A stretch of DNA of 64,000 nt. Source: Rapana venosa. Its lineage: Eukaryota; Mollusca; Gastropoda; Neogastropoda; Muricidae. A model generated the notes under the pieces. That model did no database searches. It had not been told where the DNA came from and saw only the letters and a program-made list of their open reading frames with translations. Made by a program: the position numbers and the translations under genes. Below are positions 24,701 to 32,353 of this stretch, piece by piece (positions within the stretch are counted from its first letter, which is position 1; the number at the start of each line of letters is the position of its first letter). The stretch spans positions 15,394,738-15,458,737 of the forward strand of contig CM054144.1 of the NCBI GenBank assembly GCA_028751875.1, read 5' to 3'.

Positions 24701-26527
24701 TGAATTGAAAGTATGTGTGGTCTTTTGGAATGTGGCAGTGGAGTATATGTAATATTTCCATCAAATGGGCTAAAGTTGGTTTGGTTTTTGATTCCAATTT
24801 GATTTCTAATATTAAGATATGCACTTTCTAAATAAATGAGGGTTTTCTTATAATACTTTAACAGTTTTACAGATTTTTTTATTATTTTATTTAAAAGGTA
24901 CTTTTTTAAAGAAACCATAACATAACAGTAACTTTTTGAGAAACTAGACAGTAAATATTTTGACAACTTTTATAGAAATAAAGCATTGCGTGTAGATTAG
25001 AATTGTTCAATACTCATTTTTACCAGTGATAAAATAAATTTCAGCTTTTTATCACATTTTACACATTGCAGTAGTTTTGTCATTATTGTTGTTTTGTTTG
25101 GGACTTTTATTTTGGGGGGGGGGGGGGAGGTGTTGGTCGCACACTAATTTATCAGTTGAATCCAGTCAGTAACATGACCATGAGCAAAACGCCTTGCTTC
25201 ATTCATCCCCAGCGACAGCAGCTAACCTCCCTTTTGCATGACCTCCCTTGTTTTGCAGCTGGAGCGTGTGTTCAGTAAGGAGGGGCAAGGCAAGATGGGA
25301 CAACTCCTCTCCCCCCAAACAGTAGGTTATCTCTCTTTTTCTGTACAACACCACAGAAAGTAGGAGACTGTCACACTGGTGTGAGTCTAAGGGCACTAGC
25401 ACGCAGACATGCTAGAGAGAATAATTCATTATTGGTGTTAGTGATCATCAACACTCTCCTGACATTTCTTTTTCAAGGAAAAAGCTTTCAAAAACAAATA
25501 TGCAAGAAATAATGGCGTGGACTGGCCTTGTCATGAGGAAAAAAAAGAAGACAAAAAAAGGCTCACGTTGTTGGAAAAGAATAGTGTTCATTGCTAAAGA
25601 TTGTTGTTATTTTGGAAGCATTATTCTCATTATTTGACAGATTATTCTAAACAGCAGCAGAGGAATTCTTTATTGTGATAATATGTGTGTGTGTGTGTGT
25701 GTAAGGACTCCACATTCAAAACAGAGCAGTAAATAAAACTTACACATTATGAAAAACTTTATCACTCCGATGTGTTATCAGCTTTTGTTCCTGTCATGTA
25801 TGTTTTTGTCAGTACACACTAATGGCTTATCCTGACTGAGTTATGTGTGTGCAGCCCTTTGGACTAATGGGAAGGGTGAGAGTGTGTGTGTGTGTGATGT
25901 GTGTGTGTGTGTGTGATGTGTGTGTGTGTGTGTGGCAGGGGTGGGGGAAGATTATTTGGCTAGGGCTTTCAGAAACCTGTACAGCTTTTGAGTGAGGGAG
26001 CAGCGGCTGCCATTATCTGTGTTTTCCTTTAACTTTTTTCTTCATCATCTTTGCTCTTCTTCAACTGATAGTTGTTTGTTCTTTTTTCTTTTATTTTTTT
26101 AACTGTTATCACCTTTATCTTCATTTTTCTTGAACTTCTACTGTTAATATCTGATTTTTACCATTATTATTGCTATACTTGAATCATCTTTATCTTTTTC
26201 CTAGAACTTTTACTGTTAATATCTTTGTTCTTATCTGATTTTCATCATTATTATTGCTACACTTGAACTTTTCACATCATTTTTCTTCATAAACTGTATT
26301 CTCATTTCTTAATCTTCATAAAGACAATACTTAAGGGACTATTTTATCCACTGAATTTGTGAGATTTTTTTCAAGAAATTTTAGTTCAGTTTGTAGACAG
26401 TTTCTGTTATTAAAAGAAAATGTTCAGAGTGGAAATGCATTGATGATATTTTGTAGAAGGAAAGAATGTGTTGGGACCATAATCCAGTTGTGAATGGGAA
26501 AATTAAGAAACAAAAATCTTAAAAATC

Positions 26528-26580
<53 letters not shown>

Positions 26581-29500
26581 CTTGTTACCTCTCTGATGCA
26601 AGTCAGTTCTAGCTGATTTCTAGTCGTTATATTTTCCAAAGTATTTAGGTAGAATGTTCATTTTACTAAATGGCTTGGTGGTAGACTTTTGTCAAAGTGT
26701 CTGTTGTATTGATAGTGAAAATGGAACAGGTTTTCTTGAAATGATTATCTCTTGAAAACTGTGTAAAATACATTGTGTCCAATCTGTATTTTGTTTTCTC
26801 CATTTTTTCAGGTTGTAAGTATCCACATACAAATGCAACATAGAGGTCTTTGACATTTCATTTTCTACACCATTCAGATTGTTAACATCTTTGTATAGCT
26901 GTGACGTAATACTTTATGTTTTGTTTTCTACACTTTTCAGCTTATAAATACCATGTGTAGCTATAACATAGTGGTTTTTGTTATTTAGTTTTGTACATTT
27001 TCTCATATTGTAAGTATTTGTGTAGTGTATAACTGTAACATAATGGTCTTTGATATTTTGTTGTCTACTTGTCAGGTTGTATATATCAGGGGACGGGATA
27101 GCTCAGTGGTCAGATAGAGCACTTGCTTTCCCTAAGCTAAGGTTAAGCATCTGAAAAAACACTACAAAAACTTGAATATGTCTGTAACATGGGCAGCAAT
27201 TTATCCCATAAGGGGCTCCAAGAATGTACATTTAAATATCCCCCCCTCCTAAAAAATCTATACCATAAATAATTGTGTATCCAACAGTATGTATACTGTA
27301 AACACAAAGCAGTGAATAATTCAGTTTGTCTTGGAAGGGAGCAGAGTATTTGGGGGTTTTGGTAACATCAGTAAAATATTTTCACAAATGTCTATATCTG
27401 AATCACTGTGACTTATATACATAAATTTATACACAAAGTTTTTATTTTAAAAAAAATTTTTAAACGAAAATGATGCACTGTTCTACCAGCATGATGAGAG
27501 AATAATGTGTGAAATGTCAGTAATCCTGTCAGTGTTGAGGTGACAGTGGTGTACGGCAGTGTGGGGTGCCATGAACATTGTCAGCAGGGAGGGAGGGGTG
27601 TGTTGCAGGAGGTGGACAAAGAACTGCCAGACACCACTCTCCTCATCCACTTCTTCGGCCCCAAGGGCAACCAGGTCCTCAACTACAGCGACTTTCACAA
27701 GTAAGGGGCACCTTTGACATGCCCACTTTCTCTTTTTCATATGATTGAAGGAGTTTTAGATAAGCTTTTCCCCTGTGGGGAGGCACCGTGGTCGAGTGGT
27801 TTAGGCAGTCAACTCGTGATCCAGAGGTCGCGGGTTCGATCCCCGCTCGGCTCGGTGTTGTGTCCTTGGGAAAGACACTTTACTCCTATTTTCCTCACTC
27901 CACCCAGGTGTACAAGTGGGTACCAGCTCTGCTGGGGAAGTATCTGGCGACAGACTAGCGTCCTGTCACAGGGGTGGTGAAAAACCATCAGTTCGCTTAA
28001 CGCTACAGAAACCAGGGATAAGCTCCGGCTCTATGGGCCTTCTGGCTCGAAAGAACATACTTTTACTTTTTTCCCCTGTGGGAATGCTGGGGACCTGTCG
28101 GTATAAATAGCATCCCCACCTTCTGGAAATTATGTGCTAGAAATTTCCTCTTTTCTATCACTCTCTTTGTTTCTGCTTGTTCCTTTTCTTCCTGTTACCT
28201 CCTTCTTGTCTATTTTGTGCCTTCTTGGTCCATTTTCCTGCCTTTTTGCTATTAAGACTTAAAAAATTAACAATTCTCTCTTAAGGCTGGAGTCCGATTC
28301 CCTGGGTCTGACTTGTCAGGAGCTGAACAGCAGTTTTACCTATATTTGCATATATAACAGACAACACATTGGTTGCTGTCTGAACGTTTGACGAAGAAGA
28401 TAAGCTTTTTGGTTTTTCACAGTAACAAAGCATGTTTACTGCACTGTCTATGTCTATGTTTGTATAGTGGGGGCAGAATGGCTTAATGCTCAGAGCACTC
28501 ACCTTCCCCCAGCTAAGGTTAAGCAGCATTGAGCGTGGTTACCACTTAGATAGGTGACCATTTGCGCGCATTGGCTTCAGTACAGTCCCCCAGTTCACCC
28601 AGCTGTAAATGGGTATCTGCCTCTTTAGGGACAGGGAACGTAAAGCAGCGAAGGAGAGAAGATGGGCACCGCCCTCAAAATGCTGGCCCCCAGAGAAACT
28701 GAGGTCATCTGACACCTTGTTCCCTAACGACCACATAGGTTATGGAAACACCTTTACCTTTACCCACCTTTTTTTGTATGTGCTTGTAAATAGCATAGCC
28801 TGGCTGGAAGCGTTGCTCAGCCTCAGTGTCTGTGTGGTCAGATTCATGGCCAACCTGCAGAAGGAGGTGATAGAGCTGGAGTTCTCCGAGTTCTCCAGAG
28901 GCCTCAACACCATCTCGGAGGTGGACTTTGCCAAGATCCTGCTGCGCTACACCAACCTGGACCGGGGGGAGATCCACGACTGCCTCCAGCGTGTCCGCTC
29001 ACGCATCCCTCAGGAACGGGTGGGTGGCAGGGCAAGGCAGGGCAGGGCGGGGAAGGGTAGGGAAGGGTGGGGCGGGGAAGGGTAGGGCGGGCATGGTAAG
29101 ACATGGTGGGCAAACTTAGTAGTAGTGCTGGAGAAAGCGGGGAAGCGTGCTAGGTAGGGCTGGGGCAGAAGGGCAACTGCAGAAGGAGGGTAGGCTGGGT
29201 CTGAGTCTCAGGGCTCAGCCATCAGGAAGGTAGGTTGCAGGCTGGCTACACAACGGACGGGGGAGATGCCAGCGTGGCAGGTAGGAAGGGTGGGGCGGGG
29301 CAGGGTAGGGCGGGCAGGGTAGGGCGGGGCGGGTAGGGCGGGCAGGGTAGGGCGGGGCAGGGAGGGTAGGCGGGGCAGGGTAGGGCGGGGCAGGGAGGAG
29401 GGTAGGGCGGGGCAGGGTAGGGCGGGGCAGGGTAGGGGGGGCGGGAAGGGTAGGGCGGGGCAGGGTAGGGCTGGGCAGGGAAGGGTAGGGCGGGCAGGGT

Positions 29501-32097
29501 AGGGCGGGGCAGGGAAGGGTAGGGCGGGGCAGGGTAGGGCGGGGCAGGGAAGGGTAGGGCGGGGCAGGGAAGGGTAGGGCGGGGCAGGGTAGGGCGGGGC
29601 AGGGAAGGGTAGGGCGGGGCAGGGTAGGGTGGGGGCAGGGTAGGGCGGGGAAGGGTAGGGCGGGGCGGAGGGTAGGGCGGGGCAGGGTAAGGGAGGGCGG
29701 GCAGGGAAGGGTAGGGAAGGGCAGGGCAGGGAGGGTAGGGCGGGGCGGGAGGGTAGGGCGGGGCGGGAAGGGTGGGCAGGGAAGGGCAGGGCGGGGCAGG
29801 GCAGGGCAGGGTGGGGCAGGGCAGGGGCAGTGCAGGGCTGAGCAGGGCAGGGTAGGGGAAGGGCAGGGCAGGGCGGGGCGGGGCAGTGCAGGCGGGGCGG
29901 GGAAGGGTAGGGCGGGTGCGGGTGGGGCAGGGCAGGGTAGGGCGGGGCAGTGCAGGGTGGAGCAGGGCAGGGTGGGGAAGGGCAGGGCAGGGCAGGGCGG
30001 GGCAGTGCAGGGCTCTCAGAGGGGGATTCCTTGTTAGTGTCTCTCACCCAGGCCTGTGTGGGTTTGCAGGGAATTTTAGTGCTTTGGTGTGGTGTTATGC
30101 TCTGAAACTGAAAAGATGGCTGTTAGTCAATAATCTCCAGTGTTGTTTCTGTCCAGCAGTTACTTACACGTTTTTTAAGACGAACCTGGAATTTTCTACT
30201 GAAAACATTTAAAATAATAACAAAGAAACAAAAAAAGGGGGGGAAAATGAAATTTACAATAATTAGTGAGACTTAAAGGATTGGAATTTATGAGCGCTTG
30301 CTTGCTCCCCACATAAGGATATCAGACACCACCATTGCTGATGTGTAGTGCTTGGTTATGTTTCAGCCACTTCTCATGGTAATGTATTCATATTCACAAG
30401 TAGAAGACACAGTGTGCCATACAGCCACTTCTCATGTAATGTACTCATATTCACAAGTAAAGACACAGTGTGCCATACAGCCACTTCTCATGTAATGTAC
30501 TCATATTCACAAGTAAAAGACACAGTGTGCCATACAGCCACTTCTCATGTAATGTACTCATATTCACAAGTAAAAGACACAGTGTGCCATACAGCCACTT
30601 CTCATGGTAATGTACTCATATTCACAAGTAGAAGACACAGTGTGTCGTACAGCCACTTCTCATGGTAATGTACTCATATTCACAAGTAGAGGACACAGTG
30701 TGCCATACAGCCACTTCTCATGTAATGTACTCGTATTCAGAAGTGAAAAGCCACAGTGAGCCTTTGGGTTCATGTTGAAGAGCAGCTCATCAGAGACAGT
30801 GGCGTGTGTGTGGTGACTACTGACTGGACTGTGTGCAGGGCATCACCCTGGAGGAGTTCACTCAGTTCTGTCAGTTCCTCAACAACCTAGATGACTTTGC
30901 CCTGTCCATCAAGATGTACACCTACGCACAGAAGTCTGTCTCCCAGGGTATGTGTGCAGCACTGTTCTGGATGTGGCTTAATTGTGCAGTCGTTCTTTTG
31001 AGGACAGTTTCACATGGTGTGACAAGGCTAGGGTTTTCCCCTTTTAATCCTCTTGTTTTCATTAAATGTATACAGCAGTAATTTGGTGTGTGTGTGTGTG
31101 TGTGTGTGTGTATGTAGTTTGTTCTGTACATCAGTAATGGGGATTTTTCAGAGGCTTTGTTGTGTTTGGTGATTTTTTAATGAGGGCATGAAGTGGACAG
31201 GGATACAGTTTGGATATTTAGTAAAGAAGTAAACAGCAAAGAAACTCTCTCTGCACTACTGCAATTGTTGTGGGCTGTTGCTGCTGTGTGTTTTACTTAA
31301 TGAGGATACAGTACCCTGATTACAGTGTTCACTGCGATTGTTGTGGGCTGTAGCTGACTGTTGCTGCTGTATGTTTTACTTTATGAGTGTACTGTGCTGT
31401 GCTGTGCTGTGCTGTGCTGATTACAGAATTTACTGTGATTGATGTGGACTGAAGCTGATTGTTGCTGCTATATGCTTATGAGTGTACTGTACTGTACTGT
31501 GCTGTGCTGTGTTGTGCTTACAGAGGACTTCCAGCGAGCAGTGAAGGTGTGTACAGGCTTCACCCTGGGTCCTCACATCGTTCACACCGTTTTCCAGATT
31601 TTCGACTCTGATGGCGACGGCTTTTTGAGCCACCAAGAGTTCATCAGCATCATGAAGGATCGCCTGCACCGTGGGGCCAGGGTGAGAGAGTCCTCAGGGA
31701 TTTCTGTGAATGAACTGTCTGCAACATTAAAGAAAATATTCATGAAAAAAAAAGTCAAGTTTCATATATACTTTTTTATTTATGAAAATAATGGGATGTT
31801 TGCATAATTCATCCATTCTTGCGATTATATCATTTTTGAAGTGTTATTTTGCTCAATACTAAGTGACAAGTGCTACTATGGCCCGTTATCTTAACCACTT
31901 CTTCAACGCAACATGCATGAGAACAACCTTTTTCTTTTTCTGCCACATTAATGTATGTCGTTGATCATACTGTTTGTTGTGTGTATCTATCTCATCACTT
32001 GATTGTTATTTGTGTGTTTCAGTCTCATCTGATGCACTCACAGAACTCATGGGACATGTTCCGAGCCTGCATCCGAAATGAGATGAAATCTTTCTGA
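9719..32097 (+). CDS. MICU3: MICU3-like mitochondrial calcium uptake protein, 3' part (eight exons, 278 residues seen)
   Basis: Regulator of the mitochondrial calcium uniporter; MICU proteins sit in the intermembrane space and gate MCU through EF-hand calcium binding (family knowledge). CDS join: 9719-9801, 20959-21039, 25259-25321, 27609-27700, 28842-29019, 30839-30947, 31524-31681, 32023-32097. All introns are GT-AG and all phases agree. In the visible protein, EF-hand loop 1 is residues 13-24 (DTDGNQIVDKKE) and EF-hand loop 2 is 229-240 (DSDGDGFLSHQE); both keep acidic positions 1, 3 and 12. Between them are the family segments TTLLIHFFG, ANLQKEVIELEF, ILLRYTNLD and FCQFLNNLDDF. The C-terminus has SIMKDRLHRGAR and then a stop. 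The first EF-hand segment and KDRLHRG resemble MICU3 more than MICU1 or MICU2 as I recall them. The presequence and N-terminal exons are not seen. Which paralogue it is (MICU2 or MICU3) is less certain than family membership. Confidence 0.88.
9822..10050. repeat. CT-rich array next to a splice donor
   Basis: CTCTCTCTCTCCACACC-type units grading into pure CT, starting 20 bases after the donor of exon 9719-9801. Several long Ser/Leu ORFs over it are artefacts. Confidence 0.9.
10086..10569 (-). mobile_element. SINE family A, copy A4, interrupted by a LINE fragment
   Basis: Two parts, 10086-10135 and 10288-10569, flank the LINE insert. The body is well preserved (AAAGCGGAACGGGTTTTAAC, TACGGGACCTCGGTTTATAG, GATTCGAACCCGGG); the box A end is lost into a CT repeat. 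Confidence 0.85.
10136..10287 (+). mobile_element. 5'-truncated LINE 3' end nested inside a SINE, with 5-bp target duplication
   Basis: About 150 bases closely match 23037-23180 (LINE C-terminus encoding NREEWRAM...DVCRT), ending in a GAA repeat of about five units. It sits inside the family A SINE at 10086-10569, and TGGAA occurs directly before (10131-10135) and after (10288-10292) the insert. The SINE sequence resumes in register after it. Confidence 0.85.
10571..10659. repeat. (CT)n microsatellite, about 44 units
   Basis: The longest pure dinucleotide run in the window; it replaces the head of SINE A4. Confidence 0.95.
10750..11240. repeat. CATA/CATG/TGCA alternating repeat region
   Basis: About 500 bases of mixed ACAT, ATGC and TATA units, ending in a pure CATA repeat at 11170-11228. 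Met/Tyr/Val/Cys ORFs are artefacts. Confidence 0.85.
12353..12377. repeat. Poly(G) run of about 25
   Basis: Uninterrupted G run. Confidence 0.9.
12488..12687 (-). mobile_element. SINE family D, copy D2
   Basis: Reverse orientation: CATGCTGGGTATGTCCGTGT, CTTTAACGGGCGTGTTTGAT, GAATTAAGGCACTAGCAGGC, then a head remnant (ACTGCTGAACCACCGAT). Matches D1 and D3 when reversed. Confidence 0.7.
12915..12969. repeat. (TG)n microsatellite
   Basis: About 27 TG units just before SINE A5. Confidence 0.9.
12981..13320 (-). mobile_element. SINE family A, copy A5
   Basis: Starts ATTGATTTTATTCTTTTGTA after a TG repeat; body AAAGCGGAACAGGATTTAAC and GGGGCCTCGGTTTATAGTCT; ends with a reverse-complement tRNA head (GAATCGAACCCGGG, CTGACCACTAGGCTACCCG). 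Confidence 0.85.
13352..13800 (+). mobile_element. SINE-like element E with a central part related to family B
   Basis: Head AGGTGGCCCAGTGGTCACGG (box A-like) and ATGGTTCGTCTGAACC (degenerate box B). Then CTCCACAGCAAAAAGAGAAT, TTGCCTCCGGCAA, which resembles the ACGGCAACAAGAGAGTTGTC...TGGCAA part of family B. 3' end near ATTCAGTCAGTCAA. A 100-codon ORF here is fortuitous. Confidence 0.55.
14272..14325. repeat. (CT)n(CTGT)n microsatellite
   Basis: CT repeat followed by four TGTC units. Confidence 0.9.
14918..15062. repeat. (CG)n/(CA)n repeat region
   Basis: GCGCGCAC and CA repeats with small interruptions; His/Thr and Cys/Val ORFs are artefacts. Confidence 0.9.
15191..15480 (+). mobile_element. 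SINE family D, copy D1
   Basis: tRNA-like head (GTGAGTGGCTGGAGCGTTTG, TGGTTTGAATCTC), then GTGCAGACCTGCCAGTGCTG, CGTAAAAGATCAAACTTTAG and TATACCCAGCATGCACCCTG. Shares this order with copies at 12488 and 55100. Confidence 0.75.
15974..16032. repeat. (TATC)n microsatellite
   Basis: About 14 tetranucleotide units with TGTC variants. Confidence 0.9.
16330..16405. repeat. (CT)n followed by poly(C) run of about 50
   Basis: C run from 16356 to 16405, the longest homopolymer in the window. Confidence 0.95.
17228..17272. repeat. Poly(C) runs (about 25 and 17)
   Basis: Two C runs separated by TCT, 30 bases before SINE B1. Confidence 0.9.
17301..17700 (+). mobile_element. SINE family B, copy B1 (tRNA head, central domain)
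   Basis: Head GATCGGTGGTCTAGAGGTAA (box A-like) and GTGGTTCGAATCCCG (box B-like). Central part: CACGGCAACAAGAGAGTTGT, CAGGAAAAAGAAAAAAAATG and CGCACTCTCCCCGGGGAGAG. The tail is not preserved. Lies in a MICU3-like intron. Confidence 0.85.
18247..18722 (-). mobile_element. SINE family A, copy A6, with extra module and internal 70-bp duplication
   Basis: Begins with the ~95-bp module (TTCACCAATGGTGAGATTTT), then a diverged body (CACACAATGGCCTAGTCTTC) and a degenerate head (TCACAAGGCTATCC). Positions 18461-18530 and 18531-18600 are identical 70-base copies. Confidence 0.75.
19510..20236 (+). repeat. Minisatellite, 21-bp unit, about 34 copies
   Basis: Unit ACTGACCAAATGTTACAAAT plus G or A, with many variants (AACAGACCCAATG, CACTGTTCAAATG). 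Lies in the MICU3-like intron 9802-20958, about 720 bases before the next exon. Confidence 0.95.
20959..21039 (+). CDS. MICU3: MICU3-like linker exon 1 (27 codons, phase 0-0)
   Basis: Acceptor CTTTTTTTACAG; donor GTATGG is weak. It encodes LENFFTLPKQERKF followed by VPRDERKLDKLLN, a charged helix-like segment matching the place after EFLV in MICU3-type proteins. It is 81 bases in phase 0 at both ends, so it can be skipped without a frameshift. It starts with LE-x-x-F like the next exon (25259), which makes cassette or mutually exclusive use possible. Confidence 0.75.
21566..21656 (+). repeat. Three-copy tandem repeat, about 30-bp unit
   Basis: AGTTAGAAAGTATAGTTATT followed by AATATTCA or AATATTTA, three times. 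Confidence 0.85.
22930..23182 (+). pseudogene. Non-LTR retrotransposon 3' end (RT C-terminus) with GAAGAA tail
   Basis: It contains FFGHIIRADGLEKLLWSGKI in one frame, then after a frame change RGRQRTKFTDSLNKFATNKE, GTNNELMRGTKNREEWRAMI and IDVCRTRQDTGRR. The order FGH..., GRQR and REEWRAMI is typical of the C-terminus of LINE endonuclease/RT proteins. It ends in GGAAGAAGAAG. It lies in a MICU3-like intron. A second copy of its last ~150 bases is inserted in a SINE at 10136-10287. Confidence 0.8.
24157..24276 (+). repeat. 64-bp tandem duplication
   Basis: GTTCATTCAGGTGTAGGTGT...CAGTCAGAGAGGA...CTTCCCAAC occurs at 24157 and again at 24221 with a single early substitution. Confidence 0.9.
25259..25321 (+). 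CDS. MICU3: MICU3-like linker exon 2 (21 codons, phase 0-0)
   Basis: Acceptor CTTGTTTTGCAG and donor GTAGGT. It encodes LERVFSKEGQGKMGQ then LLSPQT. It is 63 bases in phase 0 at both ends, so it is also frame-neutral. It corresponds to the variable linker before the TTLLIHFFG segment. It could be a constitutive second linker exon or an alternative to the exon at 20959. Confidence 0.75.
26531..26577. repeat. (GA)n microsatellite
   Basis: About 23 GA units in the MICU3-like intron 25322-27608. Confidence 0.9.
27088..27175 (+). mobile_element. Fragment of the chimeric tRNA/5S-like SINE, copy F2
   Basis: GGGATAGCTCAGTGGTCAGA (a good box A), GAGCACTTGCTTTCCC and AAGCTAAGGTTAAGCAT match the head of F1 and then break off. 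Confidence 0.6.
27609..27700 (+). CDS. MICU3: MICU3-like exon with the TTLLIHFFG segment
   Basis: Acceptor GTGTTGCAG and donor GTAAGG. It reads EVDKELPDTTLLIHFFGPKG and then NQVLNYSDFHK; the final Lys codon is split AA|A with the next exon. This is the conserved start of the non-canonical middle EF-hand region in MICU2/3 proteins (human MICU3 has a very similar TTLLVHFFG). Confidence 0.9.
27780..28068 (+). mobile_element. SINE family C, copy C1, with 14-bp target-site duplication
   Basis: Head CACCGTGGTCGAGTGGTTTA (box A-like) and GCGGGTTCGATCCCCGC (box B). Body: GTGTCCTTGGGAAAGACACT and CACCCAGGTGTACAAGTGGG. Ends near GGCTCGAAAGAACATAC. The direct repeat TTTTCCCCTGTGGG is present at 27766-27779 and again at 28069-28082, fixing both ends. 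In the MICU3-like intron before exon 28842. Confidence 0.93.
28468..28750 (+). mobile_element. Chimeric tRNA/5S-like SINE, copy F1
   Basis: A tRNA-like start (GGCAGAATGGCTTAATGCTC, AGAGCACTCACCTTCCCCC) runs into GGTTAAGCAGCATTGAGCGT, GGTTACCACTTAGATAGGTG and ACC, which resembles the 5S rRNA internal promoter region (AAGTTAAGCAACATCGGGCG...TTGGATGGGTGACC as I recall it). The body includes CAGCTGTAAATGGGTATCTG, similar to family C. Ends 90 bases before exon 28842. Confidence 0.7.
28842..29019 (+). CDS. MICU3: MICU3-like exon, middle helical lobe
   Basis: It completes the split Lys and reads FMANLQKEVIELEFSEFSRG, LNTISEVDFAKILLRYTNLD and RGEIHDCLQRVRSRIPQER, ending in phase 0 before donor GTGGGTGG. 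The donor is the first base of a G-rich tandem array that runs ~1 kb into the intron. The ISEVDFAKILLRYTN block is diagnostic for the family. Confidence 0.92.
29020..30012 (+). repeat. G-rich minisatellite (~1 kb) starting at a splice donor
   Basis: Irregular units built from GGGTAGGGCGGGGCA and GGGAAGGGTAGGGCGG, almost all G/A/C/T with runs of 3-5 G every 2-4 bases on the plus (transcribed-sense) strand. It begins in the donor of exon 28842-29019 and fills over half of the intron. Very long Pro/Ala/Leu ORFs on the minus strand are artefacts. Confidence 0.95.
30364..30763 (+). repeat. Tandem repeat, 57/58-bp unit, seven copies
   Basis: Unit starts CAGCCACTTCTCATGTAATG and ends GACACAGTGTGCCATA; starts near 30364, 30422, 30478, 30535, 30592, 30650 and 30708. 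A 106-codon ORF through it is fortuitous. Confidence 0.95.
30839..30947 (+). CDS. MICU3: MICU3-like exon with ITLEEFTQFCQFLNNLDDF
   Basis: Acceptor TGTGTGCAG and donor GTATGT. It reads GITLEEFTQFCQFLNNLDDF and then ALSIKMYTYAQKSVSQ, with the next Glu codon split G|AG. A seven-copy 57/58-bp tandem array ends about 75 bases upstream of the acceptor. Confidence 0.92.
31524..31681 (+). CDS. MICU3: MICU3-like exon with EF-hand 2
   Basis: Acceptor TGCTTACAG and donor GTGAGA. It reads EDFQRAVKVCTGFTLGPHIV, HTVFQIF, the canonical loop DSDGDGFLSHQE, and FISIMKDRLHRGAR. All calcium-coordinating positions of the loop are present. A short TACTG/TGCTG repeat lies just upstream of the acceptor. Confidence 0.93.
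32023..32097 (+). CDS. MICU3: MICU3-like terminal coding exon
   Basis: Acceptor TGTGTGTTTCAG. It reads SHLMHSQNSWDMFRACIRNE and MKSF, then TGA at 32095-32097. The short lysine/serine-containing C-terminus after KDRLHRG fits MICU2/3 proteins and is not the MICU1 ending. Confidence 0.88.
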   Translation, partial: SHLMHSQNSWDMFRACIRNEMKSF

Positions 32098-32347
32098 TCG
32101 CCGTCGCCTGCCTTTGGCAATCTGATGACATTCCACTCTCAGTGCATTGTTGCCCATTCTGGTCTTCACTATGTCGGGGGACATTGAGTCCTCGCTTGTA
32201 CTTAACTGCTTCCATTCTGTAACAAAAAGTGCCTCAGCATCAGAAAGTCTGCCTTGGTAGCAACAGATTCTGCTTCAGAAGCACTGCCTCCAATGAAGAG
32301 AAATTGGCTGTTTTTAAATATGTTTTTGTGCAACTGTTCTATTTCGT

Positions 32348-32353
32348 ATTAAA
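32348..32353 (+). promoter_or_regulatory. candidate poly(A) signal ATTAAA for the MICU3-like gene
   Basis: ATTAAA lies 250 bases after the stop, followed by T/G-rich sequence. Alternative AATAAA hexamers are at 32575-32580 and 36166-36171, so a longer 3' UTR is possible. No transcript evidence. Confidence 0.4.

Larger units (their letters stand above)
21040..25258 (+). other. MICU3-like intron, 4.2 kb
   Basis: AT-rich, with the LINE 3' end at 22930-23182, CA/TG microsatellites, a G run at 24022-24040 and the 64-bp duplication. Nothing else seen. Confidence 0.7.
25322..27608 (+). other. MICU3-like intron, 2.3 kb
   Basis: TG and GA microsatellites and the F2 SINE head fragment. A loosely repeated TTTTCTACA...TTGTAA...TAACATA...GGTCTTTGA pattern at about 26815-27075 suggests an old ~65-bp tandem array. 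Confidence 0.6.

Noticed and set aside
27780..27850. A possible tRNA gene (box A and box B both present)
   Set aside because: The sequence continues into a SINE body with target duplications and has a near-identical copy at 37551-37827; it is a SINE head. The same applies to the heads at 8266, 17301 and 34627.
28505..28562. A possible 5S rRNA gene
   Set aside because: Only the internal-promoter part is similar; the 5' and 3' thirds of 5S rRNA are missing and the flanks are SINE.
29208..30047. A 279-codon minus-strand frame rich in Pro, Ala and Leu
   Set aside because: It is the complement of the G-rich tandem array. Long frames are expected in such repeats, and no start context or homologue supports it.
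30348..30668. A 106-codon frame repeating SHVMYSYSQVKDTVCHTAT
   Set aside because: It is a chance open frame through the 57/58-bp tandem repeat; it ends before the true exon and has no splice support.
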